A stretch of DNA of 48,372 nt, taken from contig NZ_JAJOMC010000034.1 in NCBI RefSeq assembly GCF_021129155.1, positions 1-48,372 on the forward strand, read 5' to 3'. Positions 26,149 through 35,201 of the stretch are shown here, piece after piece. A program made the translations under genes and the position numbers. Origin of the DNA: Arthrobacter sp. AK04 (lineage in GTDB: Bacteria; Actinomycetota; Actinomycetes; Actinomycetales; Micrococcaceae). Numbering within the stretch: the stretch's first letter is position 1; every line of letters begins with the position of its first letter. Below the pieces are notes generated by a model. That model was not told the origin of the DNA. It ran no database searches and saw nothing but the letters and a program-made list of their open reading frames with translations.

Positions 26149-26847
26149 ATGACAGAACGCAAGAACGCCCTGGTGGTCCGCGGCGGCTGGGATGGCCACC
26201 AGCCGTACGAGGCCACGGAACTCTTCATCCCCTACCTCAAGGACAACGGCTACGACGTCCGCGTGGAGGAATCCCCCAAGGTGTACGCCGACGCGGAATA
26301 CATGGCCGGCGTGGACCTGATCATGCAGTGCATGACCATGACCACCATTGAAAAGGACGAGTTCGCCGGGTTGCGGGCCGCCGTGGAAAACGGCACCGGC
26401 CTGGCCGGCTGGCACGGCGGCATCGCCGATTCGTACCGCAACAACTCCGACTACCTGCACCTGATCGGCGGGCAGTTCGCCTGCCACCCCGGCAAGCACC
26501 CGGACGAGTGCGTCGGCGAGCAGTCTGACAATTACGTTCCCTACACGGTGAACATGCTCCCGGCCGCCGCGGAGCACCCCATCACCAAGGGCATCGCCGA
26601 CTTCGACCTGGTCACCGAGCAGTACTGGGTGCTCTCGGACGACTACATCGACGTCCTGGCCACCACCACCCAGAAGGTCAGGGAGTGGGACCCCTGGAAC
26701 CGCGAAGTTACCTCCCCCGCCATCTGGACCCGCCAGTGGGGCAAAGGCCGCATTTTCGTCGCCACCCCCGGCCACCGGGTCGAAATCCTCCAGGACACCA
26801 ACGTCCGCACCATCATTGAAAGGGGCCTGCTGTGGGCAAGCCGTTGA
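26149..26847 (+). CDS. ThuA domain protein
   Basis: A 232-residue protein consisting of one ThuA (trehalose utilisation) domain with a class I glutamine-amidotransferase-like fold. LAGWHGGIADS and the closing PGHR are typical. No signal peptide, so it is cytoplasmic. ThuA proteins take part in 3-keto-disaccharide metabolism, which fits the dehydrogenase and isomerase neighbours. AAGGA precedes the ATG at 26149; its end overlaps the next gene by 16 bases. Confidence 0.87.
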   Translation: MTERKNALVVRGGWDGHQPYEATELFIPYLKDNGYDVRVEESPKVYADAEYMAGVDLIMQCMTMTTIEKDEFAGLRAAVENGTGLAGWHGGIADSYRNNSDYLHLIGGQFACHPGKHPDECVGEQSDNYVPYTVNMLPAAAEHPITKGIADFDLVTEQYWVLSDDYIDVLATTTQKVREWDPWNREVTSPAIWTRQWGKGRIFVATPGHRVEILQDTNVRTIIERGLLWASR

Positions 26848-27956
26848 AAGTCGGAATCATTGGCTGCGGAGCCATCATCGCCCAGTACCTGGCCAATTTC
26901 CGCAAACTCGAGCAGATTAGCCTGGTGGCCGTGGCCGACCTGGACCCCGCACGCGCCCAGGCTGCGGCAGATGACTACGAAGGCGTCCGCGCCCTCTCCG
27001 TCGAGGAACTCCTGGCCGCGGACGACGTCGAACTGGTCCTGAACCTGACCATCCCCGCCGCCCACGCCGAGGTGGCGCTGAAGGCCATCGCGGCCGGCAA
27101 GAGCGTGTACGGCGAGAAGCCCCTTGCTGCCACCACCGCGGAAGCCCGCCAGGTGCTGGACGCCGCGCGGGAGGCGGGAGTCACCGTCGGCTGCGCACCG
27201 GACACGGTGCTGGGCACCGGCATCCAGACCGCGCGCAAGGCGATCGATGACGGCCTGATCGGTGCACCCATCTCGGCGAGCGCCACCATGGTGACCCCGG
27301 GCCATGAGCGGTGGCACCCGAACCCGGACTTCTACTACCAGCCCGGCGGCGGCCCCCTCCTGGACATGGGCCCGTACTACGTGACCGCACTCGTCACCCT
27401 GCTGGGTCCGGTGGTCTCGGTCATCGGCGCAGCAAGCCACACCCGCAACGAACGCACCATCGGCTCCGGACCCCGCCAGGGCGAGAAGGTCCCCGTTGAC
27501 ATCGATTCCCATGTGACCGGTGTCCTGGTGCACGCCTCCGGTGCGCTTTCCACCCTGTTCATGAGCTTCGACGCCGTGAAGTCCAAGTCCCCCAACATCG
27601 AGATCCACGGCGAGCGCGGATCCCTGGTGGTGCCGGACCCGAACCACTTCGACGGCGACGTCCAGCTGTTCTCCCTCGGCGCCGAGGACTGGGAAACCCT
27701 TCCCGTGTCCGCCGGCTACGTTGACTCCGGTCGCGGCTTCGGCATCGCGGACCTGGCCTCCACCCCCGCGGGCGCGGAGCCCCGTGCGGGAGGAGCGATG
27801 GCCTACCACGCCCTCGAGGTGATGGAATCGGTCCTCGAATCAGCCGGCAGCGGGTCCGCCGTGCGCATCAACAGCACCGTGGAGCGGCCGGCGAGCGTGG
27901 AGCTGACCGTCCTGGCCGGGGAGCTGGACCGGCTCCAGGCCCAGGAAGCGTCGTAG
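26832..27956 (+). CDS. Second Gfo/Idh/MocA oxidoreductase
   Basis: A 374-residue dehydrogenase with Rossmann loop VGIIGCGAIIAQYL (7-20) and catalytic lysine K96 in YGEKPLA; GGGPLLDMGPYY occupies the position of the catalytic-loop DxGxH-type motif. It begins at GTG 26832 inside the preceding gene, so translation is coupled. It differs enough from the first dehydrogenase to suggest a different step, for example reduction of a keto intermediate, as the paired dehydrogenases do in levoglucosan breakdown. That assignment is inference. Confidence 0.85.
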   Translation: MGKPLKVGIIGCGAIIAQYLANFRKLEQISLVAVADLDPARAQAAADDYEGVRALSVEELLAADDVELVLNLTIPAAHAEVALKAIAAGKSVYGEKPLAATTAEARQVLDAAREAGVTVGCAPDTVLGTGIQTARKAIDDGLIGAPISASATMVTPGHERWHPNPDFYYQPGGGPLLDMGPYYVTALVTLLGPVVSVIGAASHTRNERTIGSGPRQGEKVPVDIDSHVTGVLVHASGALSTLFMSFDAVKSKSPNIEIHGERGSLVVPDPNHFDGDVQLFSLGAEDWETLPVSAGYVDSGRGFGIADLASTPAGAEPRAGGAMAYHALEVMESVLESAGSGSAVRINSTVERPASVELTVLAGELDRLQAQEAS

Positions 27957-27958
27957 GC

Positions 27959-28957
27959 ATGGCCTACACAGCCGACAACTGGCCCATCACCGCGGCCATG
28001 CTGCCCTTCCCGGGCACCAGCGCCCAGGGAACCCACGTCAACGACGCCGATGCCTCCGTGTGGGCGTCCGCGTTGGCCGAGGTGAAGGAGGCCGGGTTCG
28101 CCAACGCGGACCTGACGGACAGCTGGGTCCGCCCCGGTGACCTCAGCGCGGGCCGGCTCGCCGAGTTCAGGCAGACGGCACAGGACGTGGGCATCGGCAC
28201 CCCTGCCGTCTCCGCCATCCGCCGCAGCGTCATTGACGAGCGGAACTGGGAAGCCAACCTGGCGTACAGCCACCGGACCATTGACGCGGCGGCCGAGCTG
28301 CGGTGCGAGGTTGTGTCCTTTGGCCTGCACCAGGCCATCACGCCGGAGCAGCAGAAACAGCTTTGGTTCTGGACGGTCGAGGGGCACAAGGACCCGGAGG
28401 GAGACCGGGAAACCTGGGGCAATGCGGTTTCGCGCCTCCGGGAACTCGGCCGGCACGCCGCCGAGGTGGGCCTGCTGCTCTCGCTGGAGATGTATGAGGA
28501 CACGTACCTGGGCACCGCTGATTCCTCCGTGCGCCTTGTCCAGGACATCGGGCTTCCCAACGTGGGCCTCAACCCGGACCTGGGCAACCTGATCCGGCTG
28601 CACCGGCCGGTGGAGGACTGGCGGGAGCTGGTGGCCAAGACCCTGCCGTTCGCCAACTTCTGGCACATGAAGAACTACTTCCGGGACGAGGACGCGGCCC
28701 GCGGTTCGTACGTCACCATGCCGGCTCCCATGGAAAGCGGCCTCATCAACTACCGGGAGGCATTCAAGGTGGCCCTGGCCGCCGGGTTCCAGGGGATCCT
28801 TTGCACCGAACACTACGGCGGGGACGGCCTGAGTGTCTCGGCCAGCAACCAGGACTACCTCCGCCGCCACGTCCTGCCCAAGGCCGGGGGTTACGCGCTG
28901 GGCAGGAGCCAGGTGGCCCAGGGTAGGCAGCAGCCGGCGCAGCCCGCCCGCGTCTAA
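27959..28957 (+). CDS. Second sugar phosphate isomerase/epimerase (TIM barrel)
   Basis: A 332-residue AP2Ec-type TIM barrel starting two bases after the previous stop. Probable metal residues are in LSLEMYEDT, LNPDLGNLI, FWHMKNYF and LCTEHYGGD. It is clearly diverged from the isomerase at 25080. The pairing of two dehydrogenases with two TIM barrels suggests two dehydrogenase-isomerase couples. Two isomerases (LerI- and DerI-type) also occur in tetritol pathways, where LerI is a TIM barrel, so this protein could instead belong with the kinase that follows. Confidence 0.83.
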   Translation: MAYTADNWPITAAMLPFPGTSAQGTHVNDADASVWASALAEVKEAGFANADLTDSWVRPGDLSAGRLAEFRQTAQDVGIGTPAVSAIRRSVIDERNWEANLAYSHRTIDAAAELRCEVVSFGLHQAITPEQQKQLWFWTVEGHKDPEGDRETWGNAVSRLRELGRHAAEVGLLLSLEMYEDTYLGTADSSVRLVQDIGLPNVGLNPDLGNLIRLHRPVEDWRELVAKTLPFANFWHMKNYFRDEDAARGSYVTMPAPMESGLINYREAFKVALAAGFQGILCTEHYGGDGLSVSASNQDYLRRHVLPKAGGYALGRSQVAQGRQQPAQPARV

Positions 28958-29003
28958 GCGCCAAACCCGCACCTTTCCAACCCAAGGATTCAACGAGGAA
29001 ACC

Positions 29004-30773
29004 ATGACCCAGATCTTTGACAACCCCGCAGACTTTGCGGAGGAGGCACTGGACGGCCTGGTGGCAGCCAACCGCGGCTACGTGGCCAGGGTAGACGGCG
29101 GCGTTGTCCGCTCCACCGAGGTTCCCGCGGGCCAGGTGGCCGTGGTGGTGGGCGGCGGCTCCGGACACTACCCCGCCTTCGCAGGGCTGGTGGGGCCGGG
29201 CCTGGCGGCAGGTGCGGTGTGCGGCAACATTTTCACCTCGCCCTCCGCCGGGCAGGCGTACCGGGTGGCAAAGGCAGCAAACGCCGGCGGCGGCGTGCTG
29301 TTCAGCTACGGCAATTACGCCGGGGACGTGATCCATTTCGGCGAGGCACAGCAACGGCTCAACGCCGAAGGCATCGAGACCCGCACCGTCCTGGTCACCG
29401 ATGACATCGCCAGCGCCCCGCTGGACCAGATCGACAAGCGCCGCGGAATCGCCGGGGACCTGACCGTCTTCAAGATCGCCGGCGCCGCAGCCGAAGCGGG
29501 ACTGGACCTGGACGCCGTCGAACGTCTCGCAGTGCGCGCAAACTACCGCACGCGTTCGCTAGGAGTGGCCTTCGACGGCTGCACCCTGCCGGGCGCTGCC
29601 GAGCCGCTGTTCCACGTGCCGGCCGGCGGAATGTCGCTGGGCCTGGGTATCCACGGCGAACCGGGGATCTCGGACCATCCCATGCCCACGGCCTCAGAAC
29701 TCGCCCAACTGCTCGTCTCCGGGCTGCTCCGGGACAAGCCCGATGATGCCGGGAACCGCGTTGTGGCCATCCTCAACGGGCTGGGCAGGGTGAAGTACGA
29801 GGAACTGTTCCTGCTCTTCGGCAAGATCGACAAACTCCTCAACGGCGCCGGCCTGACCGTGGTTGAACCAGAGTGCGGGGAGCTGGTGACCAGCCTGGAC
29901 ATGTCCGGCCTGTCCCTCACGCTGCTGTGGCTGGATGACGAGCTGGAGCGCTTCTGGACGGCCCCGGCCGACACTCCCGGGTACCGCAAGGGCAGCCTGG
30001 CACCGCGGGCCCGCCGGGGGCTGGCCGCAACGGAGGGCGCCCTGGCCGCCGAGGAGGAAGATACGACGGCGGCAGCGGCCGGGCTGGGCAGGCTGGCAGC
30101 CGACGTGCTCGCCCAGGCGAGGGACGCCGTCGTCGACCATGAACGTGAACTGGGCAGGCTGGATGCCATTGCCGGCGACGGCGACCATGGCATCGGCATG
30201 CGCCGGGGCGTGGACGCCGCGGTGGCGGCGGCCGGCGAAGCTGTTGGCGCAGGACTTTCGGTTCACCGCGTCCTCACCGCGGCGGGCGAGGCCTGGAGCG
30301 AGCGCGCCGGCGGCACGTCGGGGGCGCTCTGGGGATCCGCCCTGGCGGCTGCCGGGCGGGCCCTCGGCAACAAGGACTCCTACAGCGGCGGGGACGCGGC
30401 GGCCGCAGTGGCCGCCTTCGCGGACGCCGTCACCAGCCTGGGTAAGGCAGGACCGGGAGACAAGACCATGGTGGACGCGCTGCTTCCCTTCCGGGACGCC
30501 TTTGTGGCCGCGTTCGACGGCGGGACGCCGGTAACCGGGGCCCTCGCCGCCGCCGTGACAGCCGCCCGGCAGGCGGCCGACGCCACCGCATCCCTGCGCC
30601 CGCTGAAGGGGAGGGCGCGGCCGCTGGCCGAAAAGAGCCTGGGCCACCCGGATCCCGGCGCGGTGTCCTTCGCCCTGATCGTGACGCGGGTTTCTGAGTA
30701 CTTCGAGCCTTCACCGGCACTCTCTTATCCCAGGGCGGCCGCTTCTATGGCCGGACATGGAGTCCAGGCATGA
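29004..30773 (+). CDS. Fused DhaK-DhaL (dihydroxyacetone/tetrulose) kinase
   Basis: A 589-residue ATP-dependent kinase. The DhaK half has [10 protein letters not shown] (50-59) and the substrate-binding histidine H217 in GIHGEPG; the DhaL half from ~residue 360 has the nucleotide-metal loop GDGDHG (~390). Fused forms phosphorylate dihydroxyacetone, glyceraldehyde or tetruloses using ATP rather than the PTS. The start at 29004 follows GAGGA. Coupling to an RpiB-type isomerase matches erythrulose kinases of tetritol catabolism in mycobacteria, so a four-carbon keto sugar is a likely substrate; dihydroxyacetone remains possible. Confidence 0.88.
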   Translation: MTQIFDNPADFAEEALDGLVAANRGYVARVDGGVVRSTEVPAGQVAVVVGGGSGHYPAFAGLVGPGLAAGAVCGNIFTSPSAGQAYRVAKAANAGGGVLFSYGNYAGDVIHFGEAQQRLNAEGIETRTVLVTDDIASAPLDQIDKRRGIAGDLTVFKIAGAAAEAGLDLDAVERLAVRANYRTRSLGVAFDGCTLPGAAEPLFHVPAGGMSLGLGIHGEPGISDHPMPTASELAQLLVSGLLRDKPDDAGNRVVAILNGLGRVKYEELFLLFGKIDKLLNGAGLTVVEPECGELVTSLDMSGLSLTLLWLDDELERFWTAPADTPGYRKGSLAPRARRGLAATEGALAAEEEDTTAAAAGLGRLAADVLAQARDAVVDHERELGRLDAIAGDGDHGIGMRRGVDAAVAAAGEAVGAGLSVHRVLTAAGEAWSERAGGTSGALWGSALAAAGRALGNKDSYSGGDAAAAVAAFADAVTSLGKAGPGDKTMVDALLPFRDAFVAAFDGGTPVTGALAAAVTAARQAADATASLRPLKGRARPLAEKSLGHPDPGAVSFALIVTRVSEYFEPSPALSYPRAAASMAGHGVQA

Positions 30774-31264
30774 GCGCCGGTACCGGGGCAGGGTGGCGCA
30801 TCGTCATCGGCAATGACGAGGCCGGCGTCGAATACAAGGAGGCACTGAAGTCGCTGCTGGAAGCAGACAGCCGCGTGGCATCCGTTGTGGACGTGGGCGT
30901 GGGGGCCGGTGACACCACCGCCTACCCGCACGTCGCCGTCGACGCCGCCCGCAAGGTGGCCCAGGGCGAGGCGGACCGCGCCCTGCTGATCTGCGGCACC
31001 GGGCTGGGCGTGGCCATCGCCGCCAACAAAGTCCCGGGAATCCGGGCGGTCACGGCGCACGACGGGTACTCGGTGGAGCGCTCGGTGCTGAGCAACAACG
31101 CGCAGGTCCTCACCATGGGCCAGCGCGTCATCGGCCTGGAACTGGCCAAGAAACTGGTGGGCGAATGGCTCGGCTACCGGTTCGACGAAACCTCGGCCTC
31201 CGCCGCGAAGGTGGACGCCATCTGCTCCTACGAACCCGAATCCACGAAAGCAGTCCGATCATGA
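30770..31264 (+). CDS. RpiB/LacAB family sugar-phosphate isomerase
   Basis: A 164-residue isomerase. C75 in LICGTGLG is the catalytic base, followed by the family signature [10 protein letters not shown]. The usual N-terminal SDHAG reads NDEAG here (15-19), placing Glu where a substrate-phosphate-side histidine normally stands, which fits a substrate other than ribose 5-phosphate. RpiB relatives next to DhaK-type kinases isomerise erythrulose 4-phosphate to erythrose 4-phosphate. It overlaps the kinase gene by four bases and the next gene by four bases, so all three are translationally coupled. Confidence 0.87.
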   Translation: MSAGTGAGWRIVIGNDEAGVEYKEALKSLLEADSRVASVVDVGVGAGDTTAYPHVAVDAARKVAQGEADRALLICGTGLGVAIAANKVPGIRAVTAHDGYSVERSVLSNNAQVLTMGQRVIGLELAKKLVGEWLGYRFDETSASAAKVDAICSYEPESTKAVRS

Positions 31265-32265
31265 CCGAAAATTCATCCAACCCGACCATCGCCGGCGGCG
31301 CCTCTGGCAGTCCCGGCGCCCGGAAGATCGCCATCGTGGGCTCCGGCTACATGGGCGGCGGGATCGCGCAGGTCCTGGCGCTGGGAGGTGCCCGCGTGGC
31401 TCTTTCCGATGTGTCCGCCGAGGTGGCCCAGGGAAACTACGACCGGCTCCTGGTCGAGTCAGACCAGTTCGTGGCCGATGGGCTGTTCCCTGCCGGTTCC
31501 ACCGAGATCCTGAAACAGAACCTGTGGGCCGCGAAGGACATCGAGGAGGCCGTGGCGGATGCGGACTTCATCGAGGAGGCGGTGCCCGAGGTCCTGGCCA
31601 TCAAGCACCAGACGCTGGCCCGGATCAGCGCCGCTGCGCGCCCGGACGCCATCATCGGCTCCAACACCTCCACCATCTCCATCGCCGAACTGTCCGGGCC
31701 GGTCAGCAACCCGGAGCGGTTCCTGGGCGTGCATTTCTCGAACCCGTCGCCGTTCATTCCCGGCGTGGAGATCATCCCGCACGCCGGCACGTCCGCCTCC
31801 ACGGTGGGCGCAGTCCGTGAACTCGCCCATGCCGCCGGCAAGCAGACCGCCGTGGTCAAGGACGCCACCGGGTTTGTGCTGAACCGGCTGCAGTACGCGC
31901 TTTTCCACGAGGCGGCGCAGCTGGTGGAGCAGGGCATTGCGACGGCGGACGACGTGGATACCCTGGTCCGCACCACTTTCGGCTTCCGGCTGCCCTTCTT
32001 CGGACCGTTCGCCATCGCGGACATGGCCGGGCTGGACGTGTACAACTTCTGCTACAAGTCCCTGCAGAAGGAGTTCCCGGAGCGGTTCGCCACCCCAAAA
32101 ATCCTGAGCGACCTGGTGGAGGCCGGGAAGCTCGGCACCAAGACCGGCGCCGGCTTCCTCAACGTCCCCGCGGAGCGCACCCCCGAGCTGATCGCCTACC
32201 GCAACAAGGCGTATGTGGCCATGCAGAAGCTGCTTGATGAGCTGGGGCCGGCGCCTATTGGGTGA
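31261..32265 (+). CDS. 3-hydroxyacyl-CoA dehydrogenase-like NAD oxidoreductase
   Basis: A 334-residue protein with the 3HCDH two-domain fold: Rossmann loop [18 protein letters not shown], and VHFSNPSP containing the catalytic histidine, with a C-terminal helical dimer domain ending in [10 protein letters not shown]. This superfamily also contains L-gulonate 3-dehydrogenase and carnitine dehydrogenase, which act on free hydroxy acids. In a sugar operon, a sugar acid or polyol substrate is more likely than an acyl-CoA. It is the last gene of the operon and overlaps the RpiB-type gene by four bases. Confidence 0.85.
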   Translation: MTENSSNPTIAGGASGSPGARKIAIVGSGYMGGGIAQVLALGGARVALSDVSAEVAQGNYDRLLVESDQFVADGLFPAGSTEILKQNLWAAKDIEEAVADADFIEEAVPEVLAIKHQTLARISAAARPDAIIGSNTSTISIAELSGPVSNPERFLGVHFSNPSPFIPGVEIIPHAGTSASTVGAVRELAHAAGKQTAVVKDATGFVLNRLQYALFHEAAQLVEQGIATADDVDTLVRTTFGFRLPFFGPFAIADMAGLDVYNFCYKSLQKEFPERFATPKILSDLVEAGKLGTKTGAGFLNVPAERTPELIAYRNKAYVAMQKLLDELGPAPIG

Positions 32266-32721
32266 GGGTGGGTGTCGCTGCTGCTGTGGGTGCGAAACCC
32301 CGAAAGAGCGGCGTGGTGGTCAACGGTCGAAGAGGGAGGGATTCAATGGCTGACGAAAACAGGGTCGCGTAGCGGTAGCGGGGACCCCGTGCCCGCGCCA
32401 GTACCCGACCGTTACACCGGGCCGCGTTGCTATGCGCCCGGAGGGCAGACTTACACCCCCTGCTAAACCCGCACTCGATCTGCTTATTGGCCCTGTTGCA
32501 CAAGGAGGATATGAACCTCGACGTTTTTCCGCAGACGGGGCATTTGCAGGCATGCTCCCAATCCCGGCCGTCCAAGCCCATGGTCGCTACGCCTCCAGCT
32601 AGCGAGGCGTTCAGCGTAGCTGGCCAAATGGTCGCTGCCCCATGCCTCCCGTTGCCACCGATAGCCGACGTTATGTAACGCTAGATGGTTGAAACTTCAA
32701 CTAATTCCTGCGTAACCTGCG
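32266..32721. other. 456-base stretch without a supported gene
   Basis: This marks the passage from the sugar operon to the accessory island. GTTGAA-AC-TTCAAC (32688-32701) is a small inverted repeat and CGTTATGTAACG (32668-32679) another. A leftward frame starting at 32581 opens with a Cys-rich stretch (ACKCPVCGK, then SLCNRANKQIECGF) behind GGAGG-like sequence and runs to 32255; it could be a small zinc-binding protein or a remnant, but its second half is non-descript and it overlaps the operon's last stop codon. I do not call it. No T-rich terminator is visible after the operon. Confidence 0.4.
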
Positions 32722-33024
32722 TCAGCCTTCGCATTCGATGCAGTAGGAATGGCTATTGCTTCCCCGCGCCAGCTGCGACCGGTGCCGGACCAGAAAGCAG
32801 GAATAGCAGGTGAACTCGTCCGCAGCCTGAGGAATCACTTGCACGATGAGCTCATCAGAGATGATTTCACCGCCAGGTGTCAGTCCTTCGTCGAGGGCGT
32901 CGGCCTCGTCCAGCTCGGTGACGACGCTGCGGGCATCAGGGGCGTTCGCAGACTGCAAATCCTCCAGGGAACGGTCCTGGGATTCCTTGACGTCGGAACG
33001 GACTTCGTCATAGTCGGCTGCCAC
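32722..33024 (-). CDS. DUF4193 family zinc-ribbon protein
   Basis: A 100-residue protein of a family conserved in actinobacteria. Two CxxC pairs (C73/C76 in FTCYSCFLV, C95/C98 in YCIECEG) form the probable zinc ribbon, joined by VRHRSQLAR. The N-terminal half is acidic. I chose GTG at 33024, with AAGGA upstream, because the family begins with (M)AxDYD as here. Function is unknown. A decayed relative lies at 38082-38275 on the other side of the island, in the same orientation. Confidence 0.85.
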   Translation of the reverse strand: MAADYDEVRSDVKESQDRSLEDLQSANAPDARSVVTELDEADALDEGLTPGGEIISDELIVQVIPQAADEFTCYSCFLVRHRSQLARGSNSHSYCIECEG

Positions 33025-33070
33025 GTAAGTCCTTCTTCCTTCACAATACCGGTGCGTGGTGCGCTGTTGA

Positions 33071-34183
33071 CTAAAGGGCAGAGTGCAGTGCCGCCATAAA
33101 TGTTTTTCCATTCGGGGTCGGTGACAGAATCCACCGAGTCAAAACGTCAACGAAACGGTTCAGGTGCCTCACGACTCGATCAGAAACGGCATCGGGGTCC
33201 TGCCCGGTGTAGGCGCGGATTGCGTCGTCAATCGTGCTGCCGGTTCCGAGGTTCTTGGCAATGTCCTGGAGGCCGAGGTGAATCAGTCCATTCCGCAGCT
33301 TCGACTGTCCCAGAACCCATACCGATTCAGGATCATCGAGAAACGCCAGAACCTCTTCGGAGTGCAAGGTGGTGGTGCCATCTGCCCTCATATTTGCCAC
33401 AGCAGTCAGGGCCTGAAATAGGGCGACGAACCGATGCTTGCGTGCAGCAGCCTCGCACCAAGGGCAGAGTGACCGGGACGCGCTCATCAGCGCCGAGCAG
33501 GAAATGCTGTGAGCCGTCAGGAGGGCTGCTGCCAGAGCCGGCTCGAGTTCACCACCGAACAATCGCGGCAGCGCTACCGAGCTCTTCCCGTCGAACCACT
33601 GAAAGGCCTGCACTGGACCAGGCTCATGAAATTCAATGCCGGAGCCGCGAAGCAGGACACCAGCGATGTTACCGAGCCCGGTGCTCAACTCCCGTATCGC
33701 CGGACCGACAGTTTCGAGGTCACTGACCTGCTCAGGTCCGAGACCCGTCAGATAATGTGCGCTCACAAGACTGGTGTACGGCCTGCCATCGAGGAACACG
33801 ACTGACAGATCGTTGCGGAGAAAGTCGAACAGCCGGCCCCGTCGACCAGGAGGGAAAAAGGCGCCGCGGTTCGCCTGGAGAAGCTGATCGAAGTGCGCGA
33901 CAACGCCAGGGAGGTTCCGCTGTTTGTCCGCGAAGAATTTGCCACTCATCCTGGCTGCCTTCGCCGTCTCCGCGTCCCAATCCGCGTCCAGTTTCCAACC
34001 CAGAGTCCTGCCGAAGTAAAGCTGCGCCTCGTAGGCCGCCATGGTGCCGTACTGAAGTAGGGCTATCTCGGCGGCGATAGCGGAATGCGGAAGCCCGCGT
34101 AAAGAACCAGCCACGTAGTGCATGTCAGCACGTGCTATCTCGAGGGCGATGACCTCAATGGGGTCGAGTTCTGTGAGGGTCAT
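33071..34183 (-). CDS. 370-residue protein of unknown function
   Basis: No family recognised. The ATG at 34183 has AAGGA five bases upstream. The sequence is mostly helical with no membrane segments; a SRSLCPWCEA stretch near residue 240 holds a CPWC pair that could bind metal, and RNGLIHLGLQDIAK near residue 305 resembles the RxxxxH-containing helices of HEPN-like or abortive-infection proteins, though I cannot confirm this. It ends 46 bases before the DUF4193 gene and is probably the last of the leftward accessory genes. An in-phase CTGCA repeat lies 86 bases upstream of its start. Confidence 0.7.
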   Translation of the reverse strand: MTLTELDPIEVIALEIARADMHYVAGSLRGLPHSAIAAEIALLQYGTMAAYEAQLYFGRTLGWKLDADWDAETAKAARMSGKFFADKQRNLPGVVAHFDQLLQANRGAFFPPGRRGRLFDFLRNDLSVVFLDGRPYTSLVSAHYLTGLGPEQVSDLETVGPAIRELSTGLGNIAGVLLRGSGIEFHEPGPVQAFQWFDGKSSVALPRLFGGELEPALAAALLTAHSISCSALMSASRSLCPWCEAAARKHRFVALFQALTAVANMRADGTTTLHSEEVLAFLDDPESVWVLGQSKLRNGLIHLGLQDIAKNLGTGSTIDDAIRAYTGQDPDAVSDRVVRHLNRFVDVLTRWILSPTPNGKTFMAALHSAL

Positions 34184-34267
34184 GGTTCCTTTTCTCATTG
34201 CCGACAGTGACAGGAAAGCATTTGGATGAAACGGGCAGCCTTCACAACAGTGCCAACTTGTACGTCT

Positions 34268-34285
34268 ACTGCACTACAACTGCGG
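34268..34285 (-). promoter_or_regulatory. CTGCA repeat, 11-bp phase (copy 1)
   Basis: CTGCAC at 34269-34274 and CTGCGG at 34280-34285 are 11 bases apart with TACAA between. The 16-base core ACTGCACTACAACTGC differs at two positions from a core 127 bases upstream of the HIRAN gene (38005-38020). Both precede leftward genes of the same island, suggesting a shared regulator. Confidence 0.4.
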
Positions 34286-34358
34286 GCCTTTGCGAACACC
34301 GTCCCGCGCTCATTACATCTGCTGACCTTCCCGGGCGGATCGCCACTGGCCGCAATAG

Positions 34359-35132
34359 CTAGCTAAAGGCCATCCGCCAAGGGGATCCGTCGGTCCAGCC
34401 GATGCCCTCCAGAAAGATGTCTTCAGCAGCTTCTATGGCATCGTCCAGCGAAGGATCGTCCGGACTGGTCTCGGCGAATAAATAGTCCGTCCAGTTGCGC
34501 TCCTTCCGGGACCATTTGGACAGCAACCCGGGATACCAATAGACCCACAGGTAGTTCAGAGCTACATGTTCGTCCAAGGCGGGCAGCAGATGCCCGATGA
34601 CCGGTCCCTCGCTGACGAGCTCCAGCGCCAACCCGTCCATGGGATGAATGATCAAGAAGGCATTTCGGGACATGTTGGAGGATCCAACTTTATGCTGCAG
34701 GGCCTCCGAAGCCTCCTTGACCTTCTTCGAGCCCAATTCAAGAATCTCAAGGGCATTCTGTATTTTGACCTGGTACGTGTCGCCCAGCCTCACGTTGTAC
34801 TCGTGCTTGCGCCATTTGCCTGGAAGCGACTTCACCTCAACAGCTGCCCGGAGCGACCCGCCGAACGGCCAGGCACTTCGAGAGCCGGAACGCTCGAAGA
34901 CAAGGTCGACGCCACCATCTTCGTCTACCTCCACAGGCAGGGAATACAGGGCTGTCATGAGAATCGCCGCTATATGCTCCCCGGATCGCACCTTCAGCTT
35001 GTCCGCCCCAGGCATCTGAACCAACTCCTGCGCGGCATTGATCAGGGCCGCGGCAGACGTGGCCACCACAGTAAGCCCTTCGGGTCCGCGTTCCGGCGGA
35101 GGTTCTCCCCAGATACTTGTTTCGCTGCGCAT
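34359..35132 (-). CDS. PD-(D/E)xK nuclease-like hypothetical protein
   Basis: No family named with confidence. Residues 52-101 carry the spacing of a restriction-endonuclease-like core: E52, D76 in GGVDLVFE, and E99-V-K101 in AAVEVKSLPG. The EVK pair at the end of a predicted strand, ~23 residues after the aspartate, fits a PD-(D/E)xK active site. A highly acidic C-terminal region (ETSPDDPSLDDAIEAAEDIF) follows. Placed between an ImmA-type protein and a 370-residue unknown, it could be the effector of a defence system. The start at 35132 is the frame's first ATG; no strong ribosome site is seen. Confidence 0.7.
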   Translation of the reverse strand: MRSETSIWGEPPPERGPEGLTVVATSAAALINAAQELVQMPGADKLKVRSGEHIAAILMTALYSLPVEVDEDGGVDLVFERSGSRSAWPFGGSLRAAVEVKSLPGKWRKHEYNVRLGDTYQVKIQNALEILELGSKKVKEASEALQHKVGSSNMSRNAFLIIHPMDGLALELVSEGPVIGHLLPALDEHVALNYLWVYWYPGLLSKWSRKERNWTDYLFAETSPDDPSLDDAIEAAEDIFLEGIGWTDGSPWRMAFS

Positions 35133-35201
35133 ACACGTCTTTCTAACCCCTCAACGAGGTCCGGTCTCCTTAGTCTGCAGTACCCGTATCAGGGCTCTCG
35201 G

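Noticed and set aside
32255..32581. Cys-rich 108-residue leftward gene
   Set aside because: The first 45 residues look like a possible zinc-binding segment, but the rest is non-descript and the frame overlaps the end of the sugar operon; not enough to call a gene.
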